A stretch of DNA of 64,000 nt from Distichodus sexfasciatus. Lineage: Eukaryota > Chordata > Actinopteri > Characiformes > Distichodontidae. The notes beneath the pieces are model-generated. The model saw only the letters and a list, made by a program, of their open reading frames with translations. It was not told where the DNA came from and ran no database searches. Where the stretch lies: assembly GCA_032718565.1 (NCBI GenBank), contig JAVGVS010000492.1, forward strand, positions 186,001 through 250,000. Direction: 5' to 3'. Both the position numbers and the translations under genes were made by a program. Within the stretch, counting starts at the first letter, position 1. Every line of letters begins with the position of its first letter. This document shows positions 30,178-41,890 of the stretch, in pieces.

Positions 30178-30385
30178 GTTGTCAATGTGAACACACCACT
30201 GCTTTAGCTTACACAAACGCATAGCGAAATGTGACCTCTGCATTTGACCCATCTGTGAAGCAGCAGTGCTGGGACGGTATCTTGCTCATGGGTACCTCAG
30301 TGATACCTTTACCGGTCCTTCAATTCGAACCAGCGACCCTCGATTATGGGGCAAACACCATAACTGTTACGCTATCAACTGCCCC
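30178..30385 (-). repeat. tRNA-headed SINE, minus orientation
   Basis: TGTGACCTCTGCATTTGACC, CTCATGGGTACCTCAGTGAT and GGTCCTTCAATTCGAACCAG are, in reverse, the tail, body and B-box region of the window's main SINE family. Confidence 0.85.
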
Positions 30386-32005
30386 GTTACTTTATTGTTA
30401 TGCTTTAAGTATTAGTGTCTGAAATATTGTATTGTGTGTTTTATTGAATTTTATAATGCTCAAACTGTCTGCAAAAGTGATACACCACAGCACTCATGTA
30501 GTAAATCACACATAGAAATGGGAATAAGCACAGTGCTAATATAGGAAAGTTACTCATAAGATACTTGCAATTGGCTTCTCTATTTCAAGGAAGCTGCAAA
30601 CAAGAAAAGCCCTAATGCTCTTTTGCACTAGATCTGTAAATGGACAAAACTCATTTACGAACTAAGCCTATCTACATTACTATCTTTTACTAATGTAATT
30701 TTACACAAAATGTAGGCCTTGAAAGTTGATCTGATTTTTGTATCAGATGTTGGTATATAATATGATTCTGATGTCCCTTTATAACTAGGAAGTTATGTTA
30801 CATTAATGCAAGATTATGAACCACTTCTTGAACACATACAGAAATCTCTTCCTCTTCTTCTTTCCACCGTACTGTTTATGAGTCACTGCAGTATAACGTT
30901 GTATTCTAGCTTGCTTTCTTATCAACCTTCAATTATCGCTTTTTGCCTACAAATTAGGAGAAATCAATGCTTTGTCCAACTACTACAATTTGACAGATGA
31001 AAGCCCAATAGCAGTTATTTGTTATTATAATTAAATTGATTACCTAGTTGTTATCAGTGCACTGGTTGGTGATGTGGAATTTGCAGTTTGGCTGAATTCT
31101 TGAACCCCAAGGTCAAATCTAAAGGTTAAGTCTTAGGAAGAACTGAAACCTAGGCACTTAGCAATAATTTTAGTCAATATTTATTGTGAAATGTTGTGTA
31201 ATACCACGGATCCAACATTGTGCGCATTTAGGCGCAGTTTATTAAATCTGTAATACATTTTTCTTTTTTACAATGCAGCAATCTAATTAAAGAAACTGTA
31301 GCAAAGCTGTACTCTAATTAATGCATTTACACAAACTTTTGAGCTAAATTCCTTTGCTAAATAATGCCATAGCAAAGTGTGCTGACCTGTTTACAACTCT
31401 GCTTTTCCAGGAACATCACCCATAGAACATTTAATACTTGTTGGCACAGCAGGTTTACATACTCACATTGTTAACAGACCCTGACATCATGAATATATGA
31501 TCTCCTCCGTGATGTCCCGGTCAGCTCAGGATGCTTTATCATAAATTCCAGTCTTGACCACTTCCTTAGTGACATTAAGCTCTCTATTATCTCTGACACT
31601 GGGCAGTTTGCCCTCCTAAAACATGACCTCCCCATTGAATCTTCCATTTTCTCCTCCTTTATTGTCATCAGATAACCAGGACCTAGACTAATGTTTAGGC
31701 TGCTCGTGTCATTATCTCGTTTAGTAGTCTTTATCTAGTTCTTATCTTCATTTTGAATTTAATGTAAAAATCATGTGATGCAAAAATCAAGTTTACTTGA
31801 ACCTACAATCCGTCCTTACAGCATGACTACAAATAAACTTTGACAGGTATATATTACGTGTTATTTATTTTTCTTATTAAGTTTATTTTCCTCCTAAAAA
31901 GAAAATATGCAACTTATTTACTCTTTGTGATATAAACGCAATATAATATCCAACAGGTAGCAGCATCAACAGTGAGCGGTGAATTCATTTTTTAAACAGA
32001 TGTTA

Positions 32006-32157
32006 AGTGAAGTGAGTGATTATTTTTGTCATTGTGAACACACCACAAGCAAATGTGACCTCTGCTTTGGCAGCACCCAGGGAGCAGTGCTTGGGGACCT
32101 TACTTTGCTCATGAGTACCTCAGTGGTACCTTTACCCAGTCTGGGACTTCAACCGAG
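32006..32157 (-). repeat. tRNA-headed SINE, 5'-truncated, minus orientation
   Basis: AGTGAGTGATTATTTTTGTC, GTGACCTCTGCTTTGGCAGC and CTCATGAGTACCTCAGTGGT identify it. An internal deletion removes the CCCATCCGTGAAGGAGCAGT part. The head is missing beyond 32157. Confidence 0.82.
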
Positions 32158-34230
32158 TATTTACTACATTCAAGCACCAAATACTTAGTGAAAGTAGCCT
32201 ATCTCCAAGGCATTTTCCTGGTCTGGGAACGACAGTGCAGTGGAAAGACATATGGGTCATTGCCCCAGACCACATGCTTGTGATGTATATAAGTGAATAT
32301 CTTTATCTTTATGGTAATATCTATCTCTGTCTGATGCAAAAACACCTCACAGACTGCGCAAAAGCAACCGTACACTCACCCACACTGAATAGATGCCACC
32401 AGAACATATTCATATTTCCATATAGATATGTCAGCACACTCAGTGTAGTGCATCTCAAAACTACAGTGGCCAGTGCTTAGGCTCAAACTTGATGAGAACA
32501 GACCCAAACTCATTTTAAGATTGAGTAGCTAACTACAAGTGTGGTGAGTCTGTTAATTGAAAGCTTCCGCATTAGCTTATGCACACAACTACTGAAGTAG
32601 TAGCAACGAAATGCTTCCCAACCTTGCTCATCTGACTGGCTTTTGTGGGGCGATCCAGCTTACTGGAACATTCTACTTCACCGTGGTGGTTGTGTTACTT
32701 GAAATTCGGGTGGATCGTGATACGTAAGTGCCTCCATCATCAGCCACAAAAAGCATCACCCAATCCTACGTCCGGTCATGCAGCTGTTTCATATTGTGTT
32801 TGCAGTGGGCTTTCTCTCACTGGTGGCCAGGTAGTGTTCAACATTTTGACCCCCAAGGCAGATGAAGTGCTGAAAACTTGACAGTGGTGGTTGTCACTTT
32901 GGCACCGTCAATGCGCTTTTAACACTGGAGATCTGCTATTAAAAGGGCACAGTGTAGCTCAGCTCATCAAATTATGGTGTTCCACGGAGATGCAACTCAG
33001 GCCATGGCTTCAAGAAACCTATACTGGTGGTCAAGTTTTCGCAGTGGCTGGAACACCATGCTATTTTTTAGCCAGTCCTTCAGATCGTATGTCTTTCAGG
33101 CTGCAATGTTTTTAAGATTTAATAATGCCCATTTGATGCACAAAACCCTGGCGCTATGGCAGATGCCGAAAAATGCACATTTCAATGTGCTATGTCAAAT
33201 TAGACTACACAAAAAGCAGGAACACAGTCGTTGAGCGTTGGGTTCCAGTAACTGGTCTGTAATTTCAACAGCATTGTGTCGTGGTGAAGTTTAATGCAGG
33301 GGTGAATGGGTTACTTGGAGGTAAACCTGTTGAGGCTGTCAAGGTTGAAGGACATATTTATGAGATGCATGGAACAGAGTACGAACAATGCTAATCTGGA
33401 ATGACAGCTTTATTGACTGCACAGAGATTAAAGCAGACCCCGGGGCCAGTGTGTGGCAACAGCACCATTTTACCTTCTTTTTGTCTTTTTTAAGTCTTTT
33501 CGACCTGTTGGTCATTCTTTTTTGCGGGGAGGTTGTGTTGACCGGAAGCAAAGTGGAATCTAAATGTATACTATCATAAATCTTCCTATAGTACAGCCAG
33601 GTGGTGTTTTGTACAAAAGTGCACTTCTAAATATGGAAGTCGTTTGGGAAAAGCTTGTTCCTGTTCTAACTTGACTGTTAAACTAGGTCAATAAAACCTT
33701 GACTTGACAAGCTAGTGTTCATTCAATGGGACTCTGCATCAAGACCCGCTGAGTATGACTTTTCTTTTGAGTGGTACAGGCCATTAAACATTTTAAAATG
33801 GTGATATAAACTGTGGTATGGTTTTATTTATCTTATTGTATCTCTTATCTGCTGCTGCTTAGCTACTTTTGGTACAGTTGATTTTAGCGTACACTGTGCA
33901 ATTTTTAAAAAATACGTTTACGTAAACCTCCAGCTCAAACGGGCGGCTAAATCACATCGCAGAAATGCCGCTCGATTTATGTGTGTACTATAGGGAATCC
34001 ATGCTTTCAGATGCGACGCGACTGCTGCTAATCACCATGTTTGTACTTTCTCTCTGCTTCAATTACTTCTAGTTCTGTGTTCGCGCAGGCACATTGAGAA
34101 ACCCACTGAGATTTCAAACAGGTCAGTTTTCATTCGACCATCACGATTGCCCGTCGGGAGCTGGTTGTTGTGGGGTTCATGGGTGCCATTCGCTGGGGCC
34201 GCCCTGTCGTCATGCAAATACATAATTGCA

Positions 34231-34459
34231 GCTGGTGGCATGTGTTAGGGGTGTCGCCCGTGATCAGAGGTATGGGTTCCCAATCCAGGGCCAGTAAAAT
34301 TGCCACTGGTGCTCATAGGCAAATTACTGTCCCCAGCTACTGCTCGGGTGTATTGGCTGCTTGCATGCTCCTTCACGGATGGGTCAGAGGTCACATTTCG
34401 TTGTGGTGCACTGTGAGCTGTGTTGTGGTGTGTTCACAGTGACAAATAATCACTCACTA
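34231..34459 (+). repeat. tRNA-headed SINE, plus orientation
   Basis: Head GCTGGTGGCATGTGTTAGGG, then a degraded B box (GGTTCCCAATCC), and tail GTGACAAATAATCACTCACT. Confidence 0.82.
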
Positions 34460-34822
34460 GATTAAGCTGAAACTTGGGCCGATCCCAAAAAATAGTGAAA
34501 AATTGGCTGAAAATGGGCCAAAAAGCCGCTCCGCCGGACAAAGAGTTAATTCAGCATTTAAGTTCCATTTGATGCTTAGGAGAAACAACAATATTTAGAG
34601 AAAATGCATAAATCAGTTTTTTATTTTTATTGCGCCTGTATTATCACATTACAACAGCTATTTGAACACTGCATTTCTGCAATGAAAAACATTTCCTTTT
34701 TGGAATTAGTGACAAGCATCCTCGCCAGAAGCCAATTTAATTTCATCATCACCTCTACATAAAAACAAATTACAGCAGTATTAATTTTTCAGGTAAGAAC
34801 ATAGAAAATTGGCAATGTGGCA

Positions 34823-35801
34823 TCAGGGCTCCTCTCTATAAGAGAGCAGCAGGTTGTTCTAGAACTCCTCTCTTCTTTCTAACCTTCTTCCTGAGGCCCT
34901 CAAAGTACGTCCAGGGAGTTCATCGACAAGCAACTTTGAAGCGTTTAGGAATGGTCTCCTTGGCAATTGGTTCTAAGAGGACAAAATTCTTGAATCAGTT
35001 GTGTTCAACTTAATGATCTTGAAAATGTGAAAGTCCAATTAAGTATGCGACACCACTTTCGCTGGTAATGAAGTGCTCCGACAAAACAAACAAGGTCGCG
35101 GTGGCTCTTCTCATCGACTCTATTATATTGTCCGATCAACGTCCAGGAAGAAGTCTGTGGAGACAGAGGGCAAAATGGAGGCTATGAGCGCTCTCTAGTT
35201 TGGAAGGAGAATTTCCTCAACCCTCCAGCAGACGAAAAGCATCATAGCGGAATTTTCACCTGCTCACGTTGCTGCGCGGCTTTTAGCCAGGCCACAATCA
35301 TCTGGAGGTACCATAAAACATGAAGCTTGTGACAGGTGAAGGCAACCAGCAGCAGGATGAGGACGATTGTGCTGCAGAGAATGCAGACTGCGGAATCATG
35401 TAGCGACATTCAAGCGAGCAATTCAGCACTGTCAACAATATATCTTGGCGGAATCACACACGTAGTTATTACGACCAAATAAGCTGAGATGTGGTGGGCT
35501 GGTCCTTGTCGTGTTCTTGCGTCACCACAAACTCACAGGTGCGAGCGTAATTGTTTTTTGACGGCTGTAGATCCTGCAGGTGGTTGAGCTCATCAGGTGG
35601 CTCTTCATTGAACTTCTCAGGGAGTTTCTTTAGGGCCAATAAGCGTTTTCAAACTGGGAAACCTGCCGTCAGGAGATATTCATAAACCTGTTCTGAGTTA
35701 AAACTCCTGGGTTAGGGAAAGTGGGAAATTGAAGCGCCGTCGTTTGACTGATTCCAGAACAGTCAGGCTACGGGAGGAAGACATGTGGTCACTCTCACAG
35801 T
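34823..35801 (-). pseudogene. Frame-disrupted C-terminal half of the distal TLR2-like gene
   Basis: Continues the receptor frame from 35802 and aligns along its whole length with 27427-28440. It carries many 1-3-base insertions and deletions. Recognisable pieces are the last leucine-rich repeats, a Cys-rich cap (CEFVVT-like), a hydrophobic helix followed by CHKLHVLWYLQMIVAWLKAA (transmembrane and juxtamembrane), DLFVLSEHFITSE and LEPIAKETIPKRF of the TIR domain. No single frame covers the TIR domain. The counterpart of the stop codon is near 34823. Confidence 0.85.
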
Positions 35802-37148
35802 TTAGTATGAGAGATTCAGAAATTGTAGACTCGGAATACAGGTGCATTCCTGTGGCATTGTGGTAAAGTCATTGTTGCTCATGTCCAGAAACGTCAGCCT
35901 CTGAAGTCGCGTTACCAAGGAGGACATAAGCTGAATAGATTTTAAAGAATTTTGGCTCACGTTGAGCGTGTTGAGATTACTCATTATACCTGCACCGTAA
36001 CATAACGTTTCTTGTATGGCCATATCTGATAAAAGGTTTTGGCTGAAGTCCAAATATTCAACATGTCTCATAAGATAACTTGTTATGCAAGGCATGACAT
36101 AAAAGGTACAGTTGATTACCGACAGCTTAAGTATGTACTTCAGAATTAAAGCCAGCTCGATCATGCTGCTGAAGTTGACGAAATTGTCAATTTTGGCATT
36201 TTGTATAAAGACGGTGTGTAGATTCTCATAGTGTGAGATATTCGCTTTCTCCCAGTAGCCTCCGCCTTTGAGCATGATGTCTTCAAGTGCAAGGTAAGAC
36301 ACCTGAGAACCATCCATAACCCCCAGGAGACGGGTGACTGCCGCATCCGTTGTGCTTATGTTGTGTACGGTAAGCCTGGTGGTGCCCCCGTTTTTCACCA
36401 CTTTAAAAGGTTGCATAGACTTTTTTGTGTTCAGCACAACATTTTTGATGGTCAGTGACGTCCCCGGGTGTGAAACGTCTTGAAGGATCTTTGAAACAAG
36501 GGTCGTGTTGTCTTCGAAAAGACCTTGAAGACTCATCGAGACTCTGGCGATAGGTGGAGACATTTTGAAACTTCCACTCTCGTACTGTTTCAGACTGCCT
36601 CCGTCAAATGTCATCTCGTTTAAGCGGCTAAGTCTGTAGAAGACATTCTTTCTCACTTCCTTTAGTAAAGCGTTCCCAAATTTGAGAGTTTCCAGATTTG
36701 TGAGAAAATGGAAGAGAGGAACGGAGCCTAAGGTGGTATATCGGTTTCCCAGTAGGTTCAAGTGCTTCAGAGATTTAAGGCAGTAAAACCAGGATGAGGA
36801 AATATTTTCCAGCTTATTGAATGACAGGTCAAGCACTTCCATGTTGAGCTGAGAACCAAAAGCTTCGTCGTGGATCATTGTAAGTTTGTTCTTCTGCAGG
36901 TTTAAGGATCTTATCTCAATATACATGCTGAGATCTTTCTGCCCAACAGACTCTATGTTGTTGTAGGATACGTCAAGTGAGAGGACATTTTCAGGAACTA
37001 CAGGGACCTGCAGGAGATGCATTGTCGAACAGTTGCAGTAAAGATTCTCGTTGCATTGTTGACAGTGCGGTCTTTGAGAAGATGAACTTTCGATCCAAAG
37101 GAATTTCAAATGGATACAGATGAAAAACACTGCCTCCGTAAGCTTCAT
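35802..37148 (-). CDS. tlr2: TLR2-like Toll-like receptor, distal copy, intact N-terminal half
   Basis: A 448-codon open frame from ATG at 37148. It has a signal peptide (MKLTEAVFFICIHLKFLWIE), a Cys-rich N-terminal cap (CQQCNENLYCNCS) and leucine-rich repeats (LSLDVSYNNIESV, LDLSFNKLENISSSWFYCL, LKHLNLLGNRYTTLGSVPLF, VEYLDFSQNLLSDM, LTFLDMSNNDFTTMP). It ends LQFLNLSY at a TAA caused by a small indel, while homology continues at 35801. SSSWF..LNLLGN.Y.TLG and the NC-FYVMPC block are diagnostic for TLR2 among TLR1-family receptors. Vertebrate TLR2 is about 790 residues, so just over half is in frame. If translated as it stands, the product would be a secreted ectodomain fragment lacking membrane anchor and TIR. 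An in-frame ATG 11 codons upstream lies in the presumed intron, so ATGAAG, just after a TGTAG acceptor, is preferred. Confidence 0.85.
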   Translation of the reverse strand: MKLTEAVFFICIHLKFLWIESSSSQRPHCQQCNENLYCNCSTMHLLQVPVVPENVLSLDVSYNNIESVGQKDLSMYIEIRSLNLQKNKLTMIHDEAFGSQLNMEVLDLSFNKLENISSSWFYCLKSLKHLNLLGNRYTTLGSVPLFHFLTNLETLKFGNALLKEVRKNVFYRLSRLNEMTFDGGSLKQYESGSFKMSPPIARVSMSLQGLFEDNTTLVSKILQDVSHPGTSLTIKNVVLNTKKSMQPFKVVKNGGTTRLTVHNISTTDAAVTRLLGVMDGSQVSYLALEDIMLKGGGYWEKANISHYENLHTVFIQNAKIDNFVNFSSMIELALILKYILKLSVINCTFYVMPCITSYLMRHVEYLDFSQNLLSDMAIQETLCYGAGIMSNLNTLNVSQNSLKSIQLMSSLVTRLQRLTFLDMSNNDFTTMPQECTCIPSLQFLNLSY

Positions 37149-37217
37149 CCTACAGGAGGAGAAAAGGAAGAACTGAATCACTACTGAGGTTTATTTGGCC
37201 ATTTTGCTGCATTTTAC

Positions 37218-37400
37218 CTGTTCCGTATCAGTAACGCACTCCATGAAGACAATTTGACTGATTGGTTGAAGCTTGAAGACTTGTAAACATGCACAGAAAA
37301 GACAATCCCATTGGTGTATTGGTCTTTGCACATGACACACAACACGATAGACACGATAAAGCGCGCGAGAAAGAATAAGAAGCTAAAAGCAGGCGGCAAC
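37218..37400 (-). other. Probable non-coding first exon of the distal TLR2-like gene (5' end unknown)
   Basis: On the minus strand GGAACAG|GTAAAATG (donor at 37217) faces the acceptor TCCTGTAG|GATGAAG at 37150. This gives a 68-bp intron and a 5' UTR exon. The very short intron and the unknown transcription start make this tentative. Confidence 0.4.
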
Positions 37401-37779
37401 TCGGTGGTGATTGCGATGGAGAAAGAAGCTCAGCTCCACCAAATTCACTTGAGTTGAGTTGAGTTTATTTCTACAGCGCTCTTTACAGCTCTATAATATT
37501 TGTTGTATGACGTGTTTAGGATAGAGGTGATCATCATGTATAATGATGGTAATGAACAATGCAGCTTTATGTATCATGTGGCTTTATTGTTCTCTGCTTG
37601 CGCTCTACATAACGCTTGGACATGGAGTCCAGTCAGCTTTGCACTACTTTATACTTTTACTCTTTTAGAGCCGGTACTTTTCACTTTAACTTGAGTAAAG
37701 AAGTCGAGTCAATACTTCAACTTTTACTAGTCTCTTTAAACACATGTATCTGTAGTTCTACCGGAGTGAAGAATGCGTG

Positions 37780-38195
37780 CACTGCAAAAAATAAAAATCT
37801 GTACAAGTGTAATTGACTTGAATTCAGCATTTTAATCTTGTTACACCATTTTTTGGATTTATTTTCTTGGTAAGACTGAATGTTGTTTAGATTATTTGAC
37901 TTGTTTCAAGAAAATTTATCTTGAGTTATCCTACCTAGGTAAAGGAGTTGTGTTAACAGGTAGACTGTAAGTATATTTTTACTTGTTTCAGGAGAAGTGG
38001 AGAAAAAAACTAGTATATTCTGCTTAATTTAAGTTGTGTATGCTTAGTCTTTGAGTATTTTTTTTCTTGTTTTAAGAAATCTTAGCAAGTGCAATTTTCT
38101 TGCTGCACTGGCAGATAATTTTGCTTGAAATAAGTTTTTTTTTCCCCAAAAATAGTAATTTTTTTCTCATTTTTAAAAAGGCATTTTTTGCAGTG
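37780..38195. mobile_element. MITE with CACTGCAAAAAATAAAAATC ends
   Basis: Left CACTGCAAAAAATAAAAATC and right AAGGCATTTTTTGCAGTG are inverted repeats, with internal CTTGTTTCAAGAAAAT-type motifs common to fish MITEs of this kind. No duplication is obvious. Confidence 0.7.
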
Positions 38196-38811
38196 TGCAG
38201 CTTTGACACCTCTGAATGGAAATTATAAGACGATTGAGGAACCAACGGTAAAGCCCCCAGCATTGCAGCAGTGAGAGGGAAGTGATACCGGCAGTGAAGT
38301 TGATGTTAGACTGGATAAACTAAGGAAGAAGAACTGCAGGGTAAGATCACAGCCACGTTGGAAGCATGCAGACAGTTAGTTGGACAGGACAGAAACAAAA
38401 CTTGATGGAAATTTGCAATGAAGCTTCATTTAATCCACGTATCTATAAAGGGCTACCTATATTTCAAATGGATGATCATTACTGTCACAGTGATGTGGTT
38501 TGTTGGGGGACTTTAAAAAGGTGAAAGTTAATAAGACAAATGCAGCGTGAGTCGTTCTGAAAAACTCAATATTGTCGCACGATGTAGTGCTAAAAATCCG
38601 GTTTCCCTTCAAATCACATCACAGGCACAGGCAATCAATAGAATATTCAGAATACTTTTCCGAGTTGATAATGAGCTTTTATCCTTGTCCTCTTTACTGT
38701 CATCTCCTTACTTATTTAGAACATTGTTAATCTTCATGAGTAAAGTTAAAGGTTCTTGGTCTACTCCTAGTTGTAAGATTCTCAGCTAAGGACCAAAGGT
38801 TTGTAGATTAA

Positions 38812-38945
38812 AATACAGCTCAATCCTTCTGCCAAAACGTCCCCCGTTGGGCCCCTGAGCAAGACCCTTAACCCTTAAGTTGCGTCAGAGAGTCTGCGCT
38901 TGTTAAGAAATGTAAGTCACACTAGATGAGAGCGTTCTGTAAATG
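38812..38945 (+). repeat. Fragment of a second SINE family
   Basis: TTGGGCCCCTGAGCAAGACC, CTTAACCCTTAAGTTGC and GATGAGAGCGTTCTGTAAAT are typical of the body and tail of fish tRNA-derived SINEs. The head is lost. Confidence 0.65.
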
Positions 38946-38949
38946 TGGT

Positions 38950-41880
38950 CAAAGTTAAAAAGCATTTAGTTTCCCTCTAAGAGTGTATATATTGATATTT
39001 CTCTAGTTTAAGGCCTCTAATTCCATGAGAGGTCTTAGGTGGATCTGCCTATTTCTGTTTTAACAAAATTATTACATTGTCTAAAAATAAAGTTGTTAAA
39101 ACTACATATAAGAAAAGCAGTAACCAAAAGGTTGGTCTGAAGTTCCCCGTTTGCTGTAAATGAAGCTGGTGACACCAGTCAACCATTTAAACCAGTCAAG
39201 CGTCTCATTTCGGTTAACCCCTGCTTCTTCAGGTGCTGCAATATTTGATATATTTACTATAAATGTAAGAAACTTACAGTAGGACTCAAGTTACTGTAGA
39301 AAAGTCATTTACCTGATGGATGCACTGTGGCTGTTGTCCTGCAACACGGTCTGCAGGTGATCTGGCGTAATTATGAGACGCAAATAAGCTCAGCAAACTA
39401 GTGCTTTTCCCCCCATAGGAAGCAGTGAAACCACTGAAACCTTTAAATACTTGTAAGCGTGCAGCAGTTCCCGTATTTTTAAGGTTGACAACACATTAAA
39501 GCGCACAGTAATTAAAAAAAAAAATTGGAGCAATAAATATTTTATCGATTGTCATTTCACACTTGTTCTGACCGCTACTCCTCCAACAGTTTTTGTGCTA
39601 GAAACTTCCAACTCTAAACTGTGTGGCCTATAGCAGTGTGTGGTGCTTATATAAACAGTTTTGATACGTGCACTCGTTTGCAAGTTCTGTCCCTTTTTTA
39701 TCCATTTTTTTCCCCAATAGACTCACATGAAGCTCAAATTTCACTACTTTACTGCACGGCCACCGTTCTTCACAAGGCTATCAAATTTGATGTGATTCGA
39801 GGGCCCATGAGCCTCTTCTCATATCTGTAACCGTTGTGACCCAAACTCGTCTTTTTCCTGTCATTATATATTTTTTCCCTATTCATTTTCTCCCATTAAG
39901 AATACATGGGATTTGAGAGTCACCACGGCTCTTATGCCCTCTCACACCACCTCACTGAACACACATCTCAATCTGTTTTCACACTTTTATCATCCCTCGT
40001 TCTTTCTCCATTCGCTTCAATGCGTTTCTTTCTACTCGGCCAGTTTTCAAAACATTAGCAATCACATTGGCGTTTTCTTGTGGAAATGCATCTCTAGTTA
40101 TACATAGTTGCCTTTACATTAGTGCATTTGTTGTGATGCACGAGGTTGTAAAATCACAAGGAAAACTTTTGTTATTGTTTACTTTGAATCATTTACTAGA
40201 TTCACTCCTTCATTATCCGAACACTTTAATCCCAACCGGGGTCGTGGGGGTGACCGGAGCCTGGAGCTTGGTTACATATATTGTGTTGAATGCATGTTGT
40301 GTGCATTTTGAAACTACACATAATTACGTGTAAAAGATCTGACATTAACACAAAATGTGTAAACTAAAAAGCTAAACATGATTGGTGTAATTTTCTACAC
40401 ATTTGTTCTAAGAGTGCTCTTGGAAGTGAAGTAGGACATTTCTATGAGCTTTTGTTGAACAGAATATTTCCTGGTCGTGTTGTGGATTGTTGATGTGAAA
40501 ACAGGAACTCAGTCGCCTTCGTAAACAACTGTGGTCAAGTCATTGGCACATAAAACACAACAAACCATTGTTAATATTTTTATTGGGTAGTGTCGGATTA
40601 TTACAGCTACTAATCACTTCCCTCAGTGACTTAGTGAGTTTATTGGCACTACTGGCTGGCTTGGTAATGTTGTTGTAGATAATAAATGATTAGCTCCAGA
40701 GTTTGTCGATGTTTGCTGAATTTCTAAGCCGATGAACTCAACTGCTATTAGAAAGTCGTTATCTTATTAGCCATTAACTTGGACTGTTAGCGAGCAGGAG
40801 TTTCGGGGCCTCTCTGAGAAAACCTTAGCCACCTTGATAACAACAGTAAAAGACAAAAAGGTTTCTGTAATTGACAAATTTTAAAATGTTCCATTGCATT
40901 GCACAACTCTCATCTGCACTGCACCGCACCGTGAACACGTAACATCAATGAAAAGAATCTTTAGTGTGAAATATGTGCTGTATCAAAGAGACAGAATTCT
41001 CCAAAATTAACTTATATTTGCCGAGAGCTTGGTTTGCAGGGAGAAGTGAAACTTAGCCTAAGAAATAATGGATGCGTACAGTTAATGATAATTAATATTT
41101 AATGATAATTGTTGCTGTACATATGGCGGTACAAACATTTTTGAAAACCAGACTACTAATGGTGCGTCCCATTTGCCGCTGGTGCTCGGTTTTTGAGTCG
41201 TTCGAAGCATACGCTTCCCCGTTTCTTGGATATCCCACCGAATATCTCGGAGCAGCTCAGAGGACCCCCGAATTTAGAATCCAAGATGGCAGCTCAGTGT
41301 AAAGACAGTAATTGATGAAAAAAAACAAAACATTTTTAACACTTTAGTGTTGTTTGTGTCTAACTTGGTCAGCTGTGTACATAATACAGTGCTGTTGTAA
41401 TGGATAGACGTGTTGCTACATTCATGTTATACATGAGATACCTCGTTATGTGTTGATTATCAAGTGGCGATGTTAAATTGGCTGGTCGATGTTGCTAAAG
41501 TGAATGGAAGAAAAGTGAACGGGATCAGTAACTTGAGACAGAAAATTCAGATAAGTTATAAAAAACTTCTATCTATGTTCAACTCTCCTGTGGCAACAAG
41601 AACACATCCAGTTCGGTTTTCACTGTATTTTTAGTGGATGTGATGTAATCTCAGATCCAGTGGCAAATGGAACGCAGCATAAATCTATGTGTCTGTAGAC
41701 ACAAAACCCTGAGAAGGTCTGATCTCGGGAGCTAGGCTGGGGTGCGTTTCCCAAAAGCATAGTTGCTAACTACGTTATGTTGCTAACTACTATGTTAGTT
41801 GCTGATGTACACTATGCTAGTTACTAACGCACCACTGGTTAGTTCTTACTTGGGTGACCATGTGTGAATACCAGCTGCCG
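38950..41880. other. Intergenic DNA, mostly without recognisable features
   Basis: 40196-40262 is a minus-strand fragment of the repeat ending TTCGGATAATGAATGAAT. 41741-41850 carries GGTGCGTTTCCCAAAAGCAT and several GTTGCTAACTAC motifs, related to the element at 60488. No exon seen. Confidence 0.5.
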
Positions 41881-41890
41881 TAAGATTGTG

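Larger units (their letters stand above)
29776..34820. other. Spacer between the two TLR copies
   Basis: About 5 kb with three SINE copies (30178, 32006, 34231). No exon was recognised. 32640-33300 is less AT-rich but has no family match I can name. Confidence 0.45.

Noticed and set aside
32640..33300. Several adjacent short frames suggesting a small gene
   Set aside because: No shared frame, no convincing splice sites and no family resemblance.
34231..34442. 90-codon open frame
   Set aside because: Lies within a SINE copy.
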